Shown: positions 19,971-33,778, counted from the first letter of the stretch. The stretch is 64,000 nucleotides of DNA from Lucifuga dentata (GCA_014773175.1 VXCM01000480.1:62001-126000), one strand, 5' to 3'. The notes: generated by a model not told the origin, from the letters alone. Numbers and translations: made by a program.

Positions 19971-22940
19971 GCATTAAACAAAATTTGCTTCAATGTACAA
20001 ATCCTTAAATCCAAACTGCAGACAGACCAAATGTGTGTCATCAGTCTAAAACTTTAAATTTATCTATGGAAGCCAAAACTGTCATTATCCATATGATACA
20101 GTTAATTTTATAAACCTATAAGAATACCAAAACTTCCATTGAGTGTTAATGTGAAATTCTCAGTTTACACCTCAGCATTCAAACTTTTCGTATTCGCGGT
20201 GGGTAGCTGGGTAGATTGTAGATATTAGTAATGTAGCTCTTAAGAGTTTCTCTAGTAGAAATGAGAAGTGAGTATTCTAAAAACTTATACATCTAACATA
20301 AATGTTTAGACTTGCCCTTTTACATCAAAAATCTAATCATACAGGGACATGCATATCCACTGCAGAAGATACAGAAGCACCAATTTCTCGAGGTCATAAT
20401 GCAGTACAGCCACAGGAAATGTGTTCTGAATAAAGTGTGCACCAGTCTCACCAGCAGCTGTTTTACAAAACAGACAAGTAATGAATTTATATCTGTCACT
20501 TCACTTAATCTTTTTTTAAAGTGGTAGAAGTTAATTAAGGGATTTTTGCACACAAGTGTTTGACTGCTCCTTTAGATACTGTATGAAAAGGTCTGTTGTT
20601 TAATGCGTCAAAGTGCTCTTTTGGTTCATATCACCTTCCCAGCCAGACAGCACCAAGCGTCGCTCTCTGAATCTTATCAGCTCTAAAAACCTGAGATGGT
20701 TTCCTGGAGAGGAAATAAAGGTGTCGTCCTCGGGGGATGTTTTGATTCATTTCCCTGAGCACTGAGGCAAACTGTGCTCTTTATACTGTTTTAATCAGGA
20801 AAAGCAGTCAAGGGAATCAGTAAAGCATAATTGGATGTATCGGAAATAAGAAAATGCTCAGCTTTTTCGTTTTGTATGTATTTATGTGTGCACTGTGCAT
20901 GCAGTATGCAACGCCTATCATCAGTTTAGAAAAAAAATGCTGTGTAAAGGGAATTAAAATTGATATTTTGTTCATAATTTATTTCTGTCTTGGTCAGTAA
21001 CTCAAGTTTAAGCCTCGAGAGTGGGCATGGCACTCTTTAGAAATGCAAGCCCAGGCGTATCAACGGCAGTATCATAGTGTCATACATGCGTTTAGAAATT
21101 CAGCCACCACAGAGGAATACTAGCAGCTTTAATGTACAGAGAAATGTGTGGCTAAAGATATTCCTGATGGCTTGTAAAACACACTGAAACGGCCTCATTT
21201 AGAAGAAATAAAAATGTGCTGAACCCTTTTAATGAGGGAAGGACTCTCCCCAGGCATCTCCCTCATTTCGGTGTGGACCTTTGATTATGTAATAATGATG
21301 CGGAAAAGGCATCTTCTCAGCACCTCATTCTTTCTTGTTAGTGAACAGACTCACAGAGGTAAGCTGGGCCTTTTCATCTTGGCTTCTCAGCTCCTCTGTC
21401 AGTAATGCCGTGGTTAGCAGCTGTGATCTGCTCTATGCTTTCGTCTGCTGTACTGCCGGGAGTACACTGACATTCACTGAGTTGTGATGGATACATTCTG
21501 ATCATGTTTCTCACCTACTGCTATCGCTGAGCCTTTGACCAGATGAAGGTTTTTCTGTTTGTATTAGGAATCAGCTCTCTGTCTGCAGTTCAGTCTCAGA
21601 CAATTGAGGTTGTTTTGGGGTATTATTTTTCACAATCACCACTTCATATAGCTTTCTGTGGCTTAGTTATAGCAGAGGAGGGCTTTGAGCAAAAACCATG
21701 GAAACATTGTGGTATTTTGGATGTGACATTTGTCTGGGAAAGGACTGTGATTTCAAGAAGCCCAAACAGAAAATGTTAGGAGGAAAGTGGCGGTGAGATT
21801 TTGTATTGCTTGTACATGTCGTTGCCTGCCTCTCTTCAAAGGAGATGGATTTGCACCACTAAAAAAAGAATCCAGCAGCACAACCAAACATATGACTCAT
21901 GATCGCGGTGTTTTAGTGTTTTTTTTTTTTTCCTGTTATATTCAAGGCAGGCATTATTTTTTGTTGGTCTAGTTACTCTTGTAAGAATAAATGGGAACAC
22001 CATATCAGCATTGAATACTTTGAGACTTGTGATTTACTTTGTTTTTCCAAGCCTGCAGGAACATGCATTCAGCTTTGCTTTTTGTAGTTGCTTGCAGATC
22101 ATCATAGTGGTATAATGTTTTACGTGCTCGCTGCATGCAGATACAGTGCTGATATATGACATAATAATATGGCAGTCATACCCCACCCCCTNCCCCCCCC
22201 GCCCCGCCTATTATTGTTTTTACTGTGTGCATGACACTATTGGCTTGAATTTGTTCTTGTCGCTGGCCAAAAAGTTGACTGAGCATGGTGAATCAGTGGT
22301 GGAGGTAGTCGGTGAAGGAGGGCTCACTGATTGGCTGTTCAGCATCGTGAATCAGTGATTTCACCTACTGGTTTCTCTTTGTCTTTCTCCTCTGCCTTTA
22401 TTATCTCCCACAAGCAAGCACCCACTGGCTGACAATGCCATTGTAAAGCACAGAAAACCTTTACGCTGTCAGTTAAAAACTGTTTATCAGGTATATTCCA
22501 TTTGTATTCCAAACATATAACAAGTCAATTCAAATTTCACAGTGGGATGGAAATGGTAGGAGAGTTTTGTTTCTTTCCGCCATACTGGTTGTCAGACTGA
22601 CCTTGAATGCACAAATGGAGACTTTTCAAAATCATTTCTGCCTTCAACATTAAATCATTTACAAAAATGATCCTGGTGACGTTCAACTATATTAATAATA
22701 ACAGCTACATAGTTGTGCATTTATGGTAATTATGGTAAACTGCAGGTAACATCTAACAGCGTTAGAAGGTAATGATATCAGACTGATGCTCTTAAAGCCT
22801 TATTGTTGACAGCCTCTCCACTATATCACATAATATTTGTTTCACAGTCACACAGGATGAGCTGCTTCACCTCCCTTAACCCTGGAGTTCCATAGTCAGA
22901 ACCATACATTGCAGTCCTAAAATCTTGATATGAGATGGTG

Positions 22941-22965
22941 AAAAGAAAAGAAAAGAAAAGAAAAG
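22941..22965. repeat. (AAAAG)n microsatellite
   Basis: Five tandem AAAAG units. Confidence 0.9.
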
Positions 22966-25235
22966 GGAGATTCTGACTGTTGTTTAAGGTAATTTTTGAC
23001 TACTTGCTGGCTAGAGCTGCTAACACTATTTGATAATATCATGACACAATCAGCTAAATTGTTTATGTAGAAAAAGAGTCACCACTTTGTTGGTCTTAAT
23101 GAGCAGCAAAAAGCCACAGTCTGTGTATATCGAAATGAAAGAGAATGGTGTTTACCCTCTAGGAAACTGTCTTTGCTCGAGTGTACGCACACACACCAGC
23201 CTGATGACCTCAAACAACCAAGAGTTTGATATTATAGTTCTGGCAGCTCGTGGAATTTAAGTGTAAATTGTCTAGAGATGATAAAATCTGTCAATAACAT
23301 TAAGACATGTTCATGTTCAAAAATGCTTAAATACAGAATATTGAAAAATGCATTGTCATTTGATACCTTGATTTGATACTAACACTAATCAAATCTCATC
23401 AGTGTCACCCTAAAGATTTATCTGCTTTTCTTTTGTTTGGCTTCTTAGCCATGATTGAGAACTTAAAAAGATAAAAGCATGTTGAATCTTTCTTTTTCAA
23501 ATTAATTTCCATTAATTTGGACCTGGCTTGAGACCAAAGGTCTGGTCTCACTGAGCCTGGAATGTATGGAACGCCTTTGCTACTGACTTGCCTACAAGCT
23601 GTTTTATATTTGCAGTTGCTGGTGGTATTGGAGTTTATTGCTGCATTGCAGAAAGCAGATTTAATGAATTTGTGTTAATCACTTCTCTCCGGACAAGCCA
23701 TTGTCCATGCATTCTTACTTGAGTGTTTCCTCTTGCATTACATGATAATATCTGATTCTTCCACAATGGCCAAGCTGTTAGATAACAAGGATTGGCACAA
23801 GATTGGCTACATGACTGTATCCAATCAGTCTGCCACTCAAACTCTTCTCCTGGGGACCATGGATCCCTGTTAGCCTGTTAAGCAGCTGCTTGAGCTGGGC
23901 CCAGCTGCTGATGGCAGATAAATAGCAGAGTATTCATCAGCCCTGAAAGCTCTGTCCCATAGCTGAGACAACAGCAATGACACCCACCCCCTTCACTTTT
24001 CAGTGTTGTTGGGAGCAACCGGTGACCCCTGAGCCCACCTCCCCACCCCTCAGCCCTCCCAAGCTGCAGCACTTGTGTATTTACAGTGATTAGGTCTACC
24101 TTTACCCCAACATTTGCCTTTTGTGTGTCCCTAGCTTTTTCTCCAATGTCTCCTTTTGTCTGCACCACAGAGAGGAACGTAAGACACCCAGGCATTATAT
24201 GCTTTCTCCCAGCTCGCCTCACTCACGACATCTGTTGTTGTTTGCCGTCTTGAAAGCTGTGCATTTTTACTGTGTGCTGTAATAGGCTCAGCACAAGACA
24301 AAAAGGGTTACCGCCATGGCAGCTACTTAATGCTTGCACACTGACACTGCTGCTGCCAAAGCTTTTTAATAAGATCTGTCGGCTGCCGTGAAGTTGTCAG
24401 TGAAACACTAGTGCTCTGTGACGTATAAATAGCTTCACTGTTCTTTTATGTGTGGTGCTGTGGTGGAGCAATGGAAGATGGGCCTCAGCTCTGTGATGTA
24501 AAGTGCCATTAATGGGTTAACTTCATTATGATTTGTGTCTGTGGTACATAGTGAACATGTTGTTGTTCATACAGCTGCTTTCATTGGCTTTTGTGTGCAA
24601 AATGAGGGTGTGACAGTGTGTGTGTGTAGGAGACAAGGATTTTATGAACAGTAGCATTGTTTGAGCATGAACCAGTGATGTTTACAATGGATTTCTTTGT
24701 ACGAAGCGGCTAAAATCTATAAATCAACTGTAAATAATAATAATAATAATACAATCTGAGTTTTACCTAAGGACAAAACTTTGAGAGTAATTGTTATTTG
24801 TTGAGACGAGTGGAGGAAGGTTTCTTTTAATGTCGAGGCTTTGTGAATTCAATCCTAAACACCCCTGAAGCAACTTTCAGACATATCTGAGCTGCTCTGA
24901 TAATATAAAGCATGTGTCACATGACCTTGTATCTGTCTGTGTTTTGAGCAAATAACCAATGAGAGCCCAGCATACAGTGAAGTCAGGCAGAAGGAGCTGA
25001 ATCGGAGTGTTTACCGCCATTGTTGTTTTGACTACTGTCACGTTTGATCACACATTCCTGTTTAGTGTCTTATCAGTATTCAGCAGTGTAGTCTGTGTTG
25101 AATGATTATGATTGTGATAATCCTTACTTTATCATTTCGTGTCATCATAGTGAAAGAGTCATACTTTTAGGCTGTTAGTGAGCCACTGATCTAGTATAAG
25201 ATAATTTAAAAGAAAATAAGCTGTTGTAAGTAAAA

Positions 25236-25292
25236 GTTTATTTCTATAGCACCTTTCAAAAACAGACATCAGAAAGTGCTTTACAATACAAT
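25236..25292. repeat. Dispersed repeat fragment (TATAGCACCTTTC..AAGTGCTTTACA)
   Basis: The motif pair TTTATTTCTATAGCACC and AAGTGCTTTACAATA is common in many teleost genomes as part of a dispersed repeat. The ends and the family are not defined here. Confidence 0.5.
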
Positions 25293-26902
25293 TCACAGAC
25301 ATTGAGACAGCATGTTTTAGGCATGACAGACTTGTCAAAGCTGAATGTCTTTCTGTTAATTTCAGACAATGAATGTGACTGTGTAGACACAAGCTGCAGT
25401 GGCATAAAGGAGAACCACAACCTAAGTGATTGGTAAAGTTAAAACCACTGATATTATCCTTTAATTACCCCATATAACATTGTGCATTGTGCACTTTTAA
25501 ACTTGCGTGAACCTGGTGACTGTGTCAAAGTTGCCACAGTGGGGTGGCTGACTTCTGCCTGAAAAGAGCATTCATTTGGAGAGATTTGGAGTAATCATTG
25601 AAAGATATTTGAGTTCTCTGAAGGTGGTTTGTTATTGGTAGCTTTTAAAAGGGTAAGAAAAGAACACGCTGTGTGTGCCAAGATTTCTTATTCTGTTGCA
25701 ATCATTTAACTTTTTTTGTTGAGCTGAATGGGCTCATGACCTTGCTGGCTATTCATGAATTCATTGTAGACTTTGACAAGCTTAGAAATGGTCACATCTG
25801 ACTCTGACTGGCACTCCGGCATTATCAGTCAAAGTACTGTGGGTCGAAGCTGAAGGTGAGGCGGGTTTTGTTACTTGGATAATATGCTTTTGGGTTTGTA
25901 GAAAAACTGTTTTTCAAATTAAGTTTAAGTGTTTAGGTAGGTAGAATTCACATTTTAAGTCCAAATAAAAAAACACTTATTTGCTGGTGTAAAAGTGGTA
26001 CGACCCAACTTTACTGAACCTGTCGTGCATGTGAATGTGGTATAGCTTGTCTATAAAATAAAGATGCTTGATGCATTCTGCAGCTCATTTGTATTTCTGC
26101 ACTTTATTACAGAATTGACTGTATTGCTTTTCTAAACACTCTAAACAGGAAGCTTTTACAAATGTGATCTTTCTCTTTGTTTAAATTGACTACAGTGTCA
26201 TGAGCATTTCAGTTAAATGATGCACATCTGTCAGCTTTTAAGTGCATTGTCCAATAATTTGCTAAAAGTTATATTTTATTGAGAGATAATGAAACGCAAT
26301 TATAAAATACAAAAAAAGGTCTGCATAAAAAAAGGAACATGCCAGTGCTTTACTCAAAAACTAAATGCAGGACCCCGTGTGACAACCATTGGTACATGGA
26401 AGCAAAGCTAAGTGAAGTGGTCACCCTTGGTCTGCATTCTGTCAGTCTTAAGCCCTGTAAGACTACGTGGCACGTATGCAGGTTATTTTTAATATACTCC
26501 ATTTAGCTGAAACAATTATGTTTTACTCAGGCCAAATGGTTGTGGTTCGCTCCACATTTGTGAATTCCAAATAAATTTCAAAAAGGAAAGCATATGCAGA
26601 AAAAATCTATACTTGGATTTTTTAGTCCAAACAAATATGGGATTACTGACCATAATGCCTGCAGCTGCAAATGCATTCATTGCTGAACTGTGGGATCTAC
26701 AGTACTGCATTTAGCATACTGTACTGTTCTCTGTGTTATGATTATCCTGACTATTATGATTCATTGCATTTAAAACATTTAAAAGACTTATTTAAAAAGG
26801 ATTAGCCGCTTTCCTGTGACATGAACAGATAAAGGGCCGTGTTTGACTTAGAATACAAATAGCTGCAAGGCAAGTTTCAGTCAGTGGCTTTCTTCATCAG
26901 TT

Positions 26903-27492
26903 TTAAAGGACAATACAAGCGGTTTAGCATGTTTGAGCCCAATATATATACAACCCACATCATTATGTTACTGACAACCACTACCCTAAACATACAACTG
27001 GAGTGGTAAATTTTAAAATTTTTTTCCTACCTTCCAGACTGCCATTGGTTCATTTCAGTACGCTAAAAAAAAATCAACTTGTAGAGACTTTAAATGCGCT
27101 TGAGATAAGTAATCCCTCACAGCAAACGCTATGTCTATTAAGTTTTTATCAAAGTAATTTTATTGAGCCAATTCAACATGGAGCTGCACAGAAGACAACG
27201 TTTGTGTGCACCAGGGAATATAGTCCCAGGAGGTCTCGCTTTTACCGTGAAATTAAAGTGACCATGCCCTCTACAATTGTAGTAAAGTCTTAGCAGGTGA
27301 GACATTGAATTTTAAGGTGAGTGTATCACCTGAATGTTTGATTTTCAAAGATTAGGGGATTCGTGAAAATAACAGGAAAAAGGAAAACTAAAGCATGGTT
27401 TTATGTTTGGGAAATTGTCAGAAACATAAGGTGTGTATGCAGGTAGTATGTATTGTGCTTAAACATGCAAAATTGCCGGTATGGTCCTTGAA
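26903..27492. mobile_element. Non-autonomous inverted-repeat element, copy 2 (inverted interior)
   Basis: The core at 26907-27488 starts AGGACAATAC and ends GGTATGGTCCT. The interior stretch CTACCTTCCAGACTGCCATT near 27028 is the reverse complement of a segment inside copies 1 and 3, so this copy lies in the opposite orientation. It is more diverged than the other two. The left flank is TTAA and the right TGAA, suggesting an old insertion. Confidence 0.75.
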
Positions 27493-29515
27493 GGGTGGGG
27501 AATGGTCTACTGCTTCAGCTGCAGTCACCAAATGATGTCCTTGTTCATGCATGAGAGTTCATTGTGTTAGCAGATAGAACACAGAGTCCCTTCAGTCTAA
27601 AAATATACCATCAATCCCTCAAACTACACACAAGGGCAAGAATGAAGAAGAGCACCACAAAGCATTTGTATGAGATTAATATTCCAGGGAGGGGTCGTGA
27701 TAAAATATTTTCAGCGCTCCTTGGTAACTAAGCTCATTGTTCAGGATGGCATTTTAACCACTGGCAAATTACATGAGGTGGTTTATCATAGACAAGGATA
27801 TTCTGCAAATGCAACAGTAGCAAATACTGAAATGGCTTTTTCTGAGTGCTTATTGCTTTTACAGTAACATGGAGACTGGTGTCTGCAAGAAAAGAACATT
27901 AAATAAGTTTAGCTCACTAAACATATGGTGTAGCATGCTCACTTGTTGATGACATTATGTAAGAGGCAATTTAATGAGCTTGCAGGGTCTCACTCCCCAA
28001 TGGCTTTTCTTTTTTGCTTTGTCTTCTTGGTAGCACCAAGCTGGCGTTTATCAGGTCGGCAAAATGTCTCCTATTTATGTTGTTATATAGAACTCAAACT
28101 GCACTATGAACTAATAAACTCAATGTCAGAAAATGCAGATATTTGTATACAAAAACTCAGAAATCCGCTTTAAAACACAAGGTGTGTATTTAGGAGGACC
28201 AACAAGTGAATCCATTTTTGGGGTTGGGGCTGTAATTAATACTGGGCTTATGGGAGAAAAGTCACAGTGTGGGAAGTATAAATTTCAGATGGGATTAAAG
28301 TAACCCAATAATAAAATTGAATAAATTGGCATAAAGTGATGTTGCTGGTCTCAGAATAACAGACTTATATGTATATCATCTGATTGTAAATTTATTTACT
28401 CAAGCATGCAAGTGATATATCAGCTTGCAACTGGCATAATCATTCTGCGCATGCAAGTCTAAGCCATATATATGACACACTGCATTTTTGCCTCTGATCG
28501 GATTATAATATGCATATAAATGTGTTTAGAAAACCAGAACCTTGTGTTTAAATTTAGAATGAAAGCGGAATGATCTCAGAAAGAACTGGCAAAAATCCAA
28601 GTCTTAATGTCCTGTCAGTCATCCTCTGATTCAGAGGGTGAAGGGTACATTTTGTTCTCGGTGAGTTCCTTCTGAAGATCAGATTTCTTTACTTGTTCCT
28701 CTTGACCTCCAAAGAAAACATCTTTGTTTTTTTTTTGTTTTTTTTAAATACTTTTGAACAATACAATTATCTAAACTTAAGAAAGGAAAGGAGCACATCT
28801 GATAGAGTTGCTTGTTAAATGTTCGCACAGGGCTGAAAAGCACAGACCGCCAGCCTTGCTTCAAGGTCAGGGTCAATCTGCCAGTCTCACAGTGGGTGAC
28901 AGGAAGCCAGAGGGACTGCAGCCTCTTAATGCCTAATGAGCTTCTAATTGATATCCAGCCGAAATCCCTCCGTAGTGTTAATGCCACTTCCAAGGAAACT
29001 ATATTATATCACCTTTTGATTTAGCCAAGAAGACTTAGGAGGCCCTGACGCATGCATTTTTAATATGGAGCCACAGAGCTAATGACTGAAGATTTTACTT
29101 TCTGTGTGGAAAGGCGTGTGGCCTGCCACATTGGGTCAGGATCATTCAAACTGACACTCACTCAGTATGTCTTCTTTGTTATGTACTTTGATTTTGGGAC
29201 TGCTACTGCAAGCAGACCTTTCATTAATATGTTGCTTTTCTTCCTTTGTTAGCCATAGTTTTATGCCTCCAGTTTTATGTCCCCAGTTCAAATGTTTTCC
29301 ATTAATGGAAACAGATTTCACTGAAGGTGTTGTGCTTTAAGGACAAAATGTTTAATTCATCTTGATCAGCGCTGAATAAGATCAAGCTGGTGCTCAAAAT
29401 ATCCGTTGCTATAAAGGGATTACAAGCTCTGATTCTCTTTCAGACATAGGCTGGCAGATGGCATACTGTGCTTTTTGAGAAGGTTCCTATTGTTTAATGT
29501 CAGTCCCTCTTAGTT

Positions 29516-29554
<39 letters not shown>

Positions 29555-29584
29555 NCTATTGTTTAATGTCAGTCCCTCTTAGTT

Positions 29585-29619
<35 letters not shown>

Positions 29620-31881
29620 TGTCTGTGGGCAACAGCTTGACAACTCCATTCAGAGCTATACCTGCCACTTAAAGTACAGACACCTGCCAGGCTGCTGTTC
29701 AGATGTTCTATTTTTGTTTCTTGTGATGAATTGGTGAGTATATATAAGGTTCTTAAAGTAACAGTAGGGATCTAGAGTAGGTGGTGGTTGCTGTGTTATG
29801 GTGGTTAAGAGATAATGCTGAATTTGCTAGCCTTGGGTCTTGGTGAAGCAGTCCAAATCCTTTGTTAGTGGTTGGCACAGACTGCTTTTGTGGTTGTTTC
29901 TGCTGCCTTCCAACATGGCACCAGTAGCAGCCTGGGTCTTGAGACAAGAGATAGCGTTTGTCATTTTGGATTGAAGTGTGCTTACTGGATGCTGAAGCAG
30001 GTCAAAAAACAGAGAGTTACATTGGTTTCGGACAAAGGCCAGACTGCCACATTAGAACTCCCAGTATAGTCACAGCTTATTTGAGAGAAATGGGAAAAGC
30101 CGCTCAGTAGAATTTAGACTTTAGATTTGGTCGGTGGGCATCTTGTTTCCCAGCTGTGCTTTTCTGGAAAATCCACAAAGCAGATGAAACCATTCCAAGT
30201 GGCCTTGTTTTTGCTAGTGAATAGATCTGCTGAAGTGTTGCAAGTTGTAGCAAACAGGCTACAGTGATAAAACTAATGCTTCATTCATTGCCATTAGTGC
30301 GATCAGGTGATAGCCGCTTGCAAGTCCTCTGCATGTAAAGTAACGGGTGATGCGCTCTCTCTAATGGAATTCAGTCACACACACACATGGCATTGCAATG
30401 AAATGAAACATCTTTTGAACCAGTTTTTAAACAGCTGTTACCTGACAAAACAGCAGAAGTTACCTTAACAGACCTACGAAATAGTTGAGTACTATTAAGT
30501 CATTGCCAGTACAGTGCATGGATATAAAGAAACATAAAGTAAAAGTTAATTTGACTGTCTCTGACTTCCCTGAATTATACGAGACATCAAGCACACTTTC
30601 CCTAATAATTTTTCCACTATGGATAAAAACAGAATAATAACAGTCATAATGTGTGTTGCCATGACTTCTGTGCAAGTCATGTTTGTGGAGTAGCTGTGTG
30701 ACTGATGACCACTTCTTGTCAAAGAGTGGTCTGCAGTGTGCCATGTGCCCACTTGATGTCCTTCATTATGGAGACTATCTCTTATTACCCACCATTTTCC
30801 ATCTTGATGTTGGCTACAGTGATTGTTTGGCTCAATCAATTTACACTGGCAGATTGCCATTGAAAATATCAAACATTTGATAAGTGATCAGGAAGTCCCA
30901 GAAGAGATCAGGAGCATGGGAGGGCAATTAAATGTGGTAGCACTAACTCTGTAATAGCAGGAGGTGAGGAGGCTTTATAACAACCCTGCTGCCATGTCGA
31001 TTCTGAAAGACCAGATGACCAGACACAATCAGCAGTCTTGTTGTCAAGGAAAATTGGGATAAATTTATGAAACAAACACTGAATATTGCCAGGTTTCTAT
31101 CACAGAGAATTTACCCTATTTACCAGTTTTCAACTTGTAAATAGTGTTACATCAACTTTTTAGTGGCCAATGCAACATCACATCTTGTTCTGATATATCC
31201 AACCTAAGGCTAAATAATGAATAAGTGTATGAAAGGCAAACAAAGATGCCTCATGTCATCTAAACTCCACCATTCAAAGTAATACTATGCTAATTTCATG
31301 TTAATTCAGTAAATGCATACTATTTTTTAATCCTAAAACAACCAACTCTTCCAGTCATACAACCATAGATCAGCCATAGCTTGTGGAATTTACATTCATT
31401 ATCAATCGCCATCTTGAACCATCCAGTCTGGTGAATGCTTACAAGTTTTCTAACCATGGTAATCTTTACCACCGCTACCTCCTATCCCACATAAAATCAA
31501 CACAGAATTGATTTTACTGTGAGGTTGTCTACAATGTAAAATAAAAGACTTTGTGATTAGCAATGCCCTTATCATGTTCTTGATGCTCTCCTGATATCCT
31601 GTCTAGGCTAGTATAACCTAAATTAATTTAACCTTGTGATAACAATGGTAGGTGATTTCTTTTTTCCACTTTAATTGCTCTTCAGGGTGCTATATTTTAT
31701 TTTCCAGGCCTTTGGAGGACAGAAAATGTGGTCAGGGGAGAACTCAGACTCTTTTGTCTGTGTGCAGCCTGGTCTAAACAGGCCAATTTGTCTGAAAACC
31801 TATTTCTCAAACTGGCAGATGGAGTCTTAGCCAAAAGCATTGGTTACTACATGATGTGAAGCAGTATATTCTAGCTAGTGT
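27493..31881 (+). other. tanc2 intron 1, between element copies 2 and 3
   Basis: No exon is supported. It contains TG repeats with an assembly duplication (29487-29617) and AT-rich DNA. A GC-richer block at about 28840-29000 has several TAAT motifs and could be regulatory, but that is only compositional. Confidence 0.45.
29487..29617. repeat. (TG)n microsatellite duplicated around a single N
   Basis: A unique 31-base lead followed by a TG run appears twice, with N at 29555. This is best explained by unmerged contig ends in a microsatellite. The repeat length in the genome is unknown. Confidence 0.8.
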
Positions 31882-32502
31882 TTAAAGGACCATACTGGCT
31901 ATTTTGCATGTTTGAGCCTAATATATTAAATTTTCATACATGTTAACTGACAACCATTTCCCAAAGGATAAAACTGCATTTCAGCTTTCCTGATACTTTG
32001 CAAAATCTCTTAATTTTTCAAAATCAAATATTCAAGTAATACACTAAAAATCGATGTTTTGCCTGCTAATAGTTACACCAAATTATGAAGTTGTGGTCGT
32101 TAAAATTTTCTTCTTTTGGGACTATATTCCCCGGTGGAGACATACATTCACTCCATGCTTTTTATTGTGCTTAAANTCTTTTGGGACTATATTCCCCGGT
32201 GGAGACATACATTCACTCCATGCTTTTTATTGTGCTTAAACGTTAAAATTACGTAACTTTAAAAAAACACTGAATATACGTCTTGTTCACAATGATGGAT
32301 TACCTATCCCAAGAACGTTTCAAGTATCAACAAGTTGATTTTAATAGCGTACCAGAATGAACTGAAACCAATGGCGGTCTGGAAGGTAGGAAAAAAAAAT
32401 TAACTCAGGGTTCCAGTATATGCTTTGGGAAATGACTGTCAGTAATGTTACATGTATGAAAATTAGGCTCAAACATGCAAAATGGCTGGTATGGTCCTTT
32501 AA
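31882..32502. mobile_element. Non-autonomous inverted-repeat element, copy 3
   Basis: The core at 31886-32498 is flanked by TTAA on both sides. Its inverted ends match copy 1 closely (GCATGTTTGAGCCTAATATA and its inverse). A 64-bp exact duplication around N at 32176 inflates the length; the true element is about 548 bp. There is no transposase ORF. Confidence 0.82.
32112..32240. repeat. 64-bp direct duplication around a single N
   Basis: 32112-32175 equals 32177-32240 with N at 32176. It lies inside element copy 3 and is probably an assembly artefact. Confidence 0.85.
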
Positions 32503-33040
32503 AGGAAAACATGAAAATTTGTATTACATGAAAGCTTAAACATTCATGGTCTGTGAGATTAGAGGGAAAGTTTAAATGCTGCAATTATCAGTGAAATAGG
32601 AATTTAGTGTTAATCACATAATCTGTTATTATGATAATGTTTCTGCCCTTTTCTTTTATTAATGCAAAAAACCCAGTGGGCAAAGAGGATTTTGTGCTCT
32701 TGTACATGATTTAGATTTATAAGTTTATAATTTAATATTTTATTCCAGATTTTGTTCCTTCAATTCATATTGCTGTAAAACAGACTAGTAGCACAGGGAG
32801 GTGCTTTCCCCATGCCTCCATTCTAATCTTTATCTGCAGAAAGACATCTGCTTGGCCTTTGTGATCCTGTAGTTTCAAGTGACTTGGGGAGTCCTTGAGA
32901 AATATTCCCCGTCTTTATGTGGCCCCTGCCTTATTTCTTTAACCCCAAACCTTTAGCCATGCTCTGCAGTAAAATGTTATTTTGGGTTCACTCACACAGA
33001 TTCTCTCTCCCAACCTGCAAACCCCAGAACAAAAAACATG

Positions 33041-33148
33041 GCAGGTGATGAAATGCATGAGGAAATTGCTTATGACGATTATAAGCCAATGGATCATTTA
33101 TATGCTTCAGGTAAATTGATTTACAATAACATAATCTAGGTCTCTTAC
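33041..33148. repeat. Repeat copy A, related to 48641-48745, ORF-like
   Basis: About 105 bases align along their length with 48641-48745 and end in the same ATAATCTAGGTCT stretch. Both copies are open in the same frame and stop at the shared TAG. Copy A encodes GDEMHEEIAYDDY after an ATG at 33038. This is either a dispersed repeat or a decayed coding fragment; I do not recognise the family. Confidence 0.55.
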
Positions 33149-33463
33149 TGAGTACACAGATGTCGATTAATGCTGATTTCAGTCTGTTTATAGTGTTTGT
33201 ACGAGCTTGAAAAATTGATGTATTGCCTTTATCTGAGTAAAAACAAAGTTTTGACGCCCTGAGTATTTCTTTCGTCTTAAATCCTGCATCTCTGCATTTT
33301 CTACTCATTTTAATGTCCAGATGCCTGCAAACATCTCCTCATCAGAGATTTCAGTACTTCCCTCTCCTTGGTCCTCAGCCCACCACCTAATGACATAATG
33401 ACATACTTGGTTACTTAGGGACTCTGTAACTCTACATCACAAGTCTGAATGCAGCACTTTATT

Positions 33464-33736
33464 TCAGATCCACCCCCAAAGCAGAGCGACAACTGTGTAC
33501 TGTTCCAGTCTGCCCTTTGACAGCCGATCCGTGTAGCTACCCAAAATGTCGCAAACGTTGTCTGCATCACTGACCGCCGTTGTTGTGTTCTCTTCTGGGA
33601 AAAGTTCATCAGCAGTGAACACTGACAGGTCTGCCGATCCACCCCGTAGACTTGGCACGCCACTGAGCCTGACGTCAAATGATGTCTGTAGTCTCTGATG
33701 CAGGTCACTTAGACTCTCTTTCACTCTGTTGCTCAC
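33464..33736 (-). other. Unidentified minus-strand ORF ending next to AATAAA
   Basis: About 90 codons are open on the minus strand inside tanc2 intron 1. The content looks protein-like and acidic, with VKESLSDLHQRLQTSFDVRL and ADELFPEENTTTAVSDADN. The stop TGA (33466-33464) is followed directly by AATAAA (33463-33458). It could be a terminal exon of a nested gene, a retrocopy fragment or chance. The left end reads AAG-GTGAGC, which resembles a donor more than an acceptor, so its exon status is doubtful. I do not recognise the protein. Confidence 0.35.
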
Positions 33737-33778
33737 CTTGAGTTAAAAATTTTCCTTTCATTGTGGTTGCATTTGCAG

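Larger units (their letters stand above)
19971..26902 (+). other. tanc2 intron 1, middle part
   Basis: No coding exon is supported. It holds a poly-C tract with N (22192), an (AAAAG)n run (22941-22965), a short (TAA)n run near 24730 and a repeat fragment at 25236-25292. Blocks of higher complexity at about 20640-20830, 21240-21480 and 24290-24420 could be conserved regulatory DNA, but I cannot test conservation. Confidence 0.45.

Noticed and set aside
23878..24222. 114-codon minus-strand ORF
   Set aside because: No splice context, domain or recognisable similarity; it lies in simple GC-richer intronic DNA.
33038..33136. ATG-initiated ORF (MAGDEMHEE..) ending in a GTAAAT donor-like site, read as a tanc2 alternative first exon
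   Set aside because: A related copy at 48641-48745 has no ATG, and the similarity continues past the supposed donor to the shared TAG, so a repeat is the better explanation.
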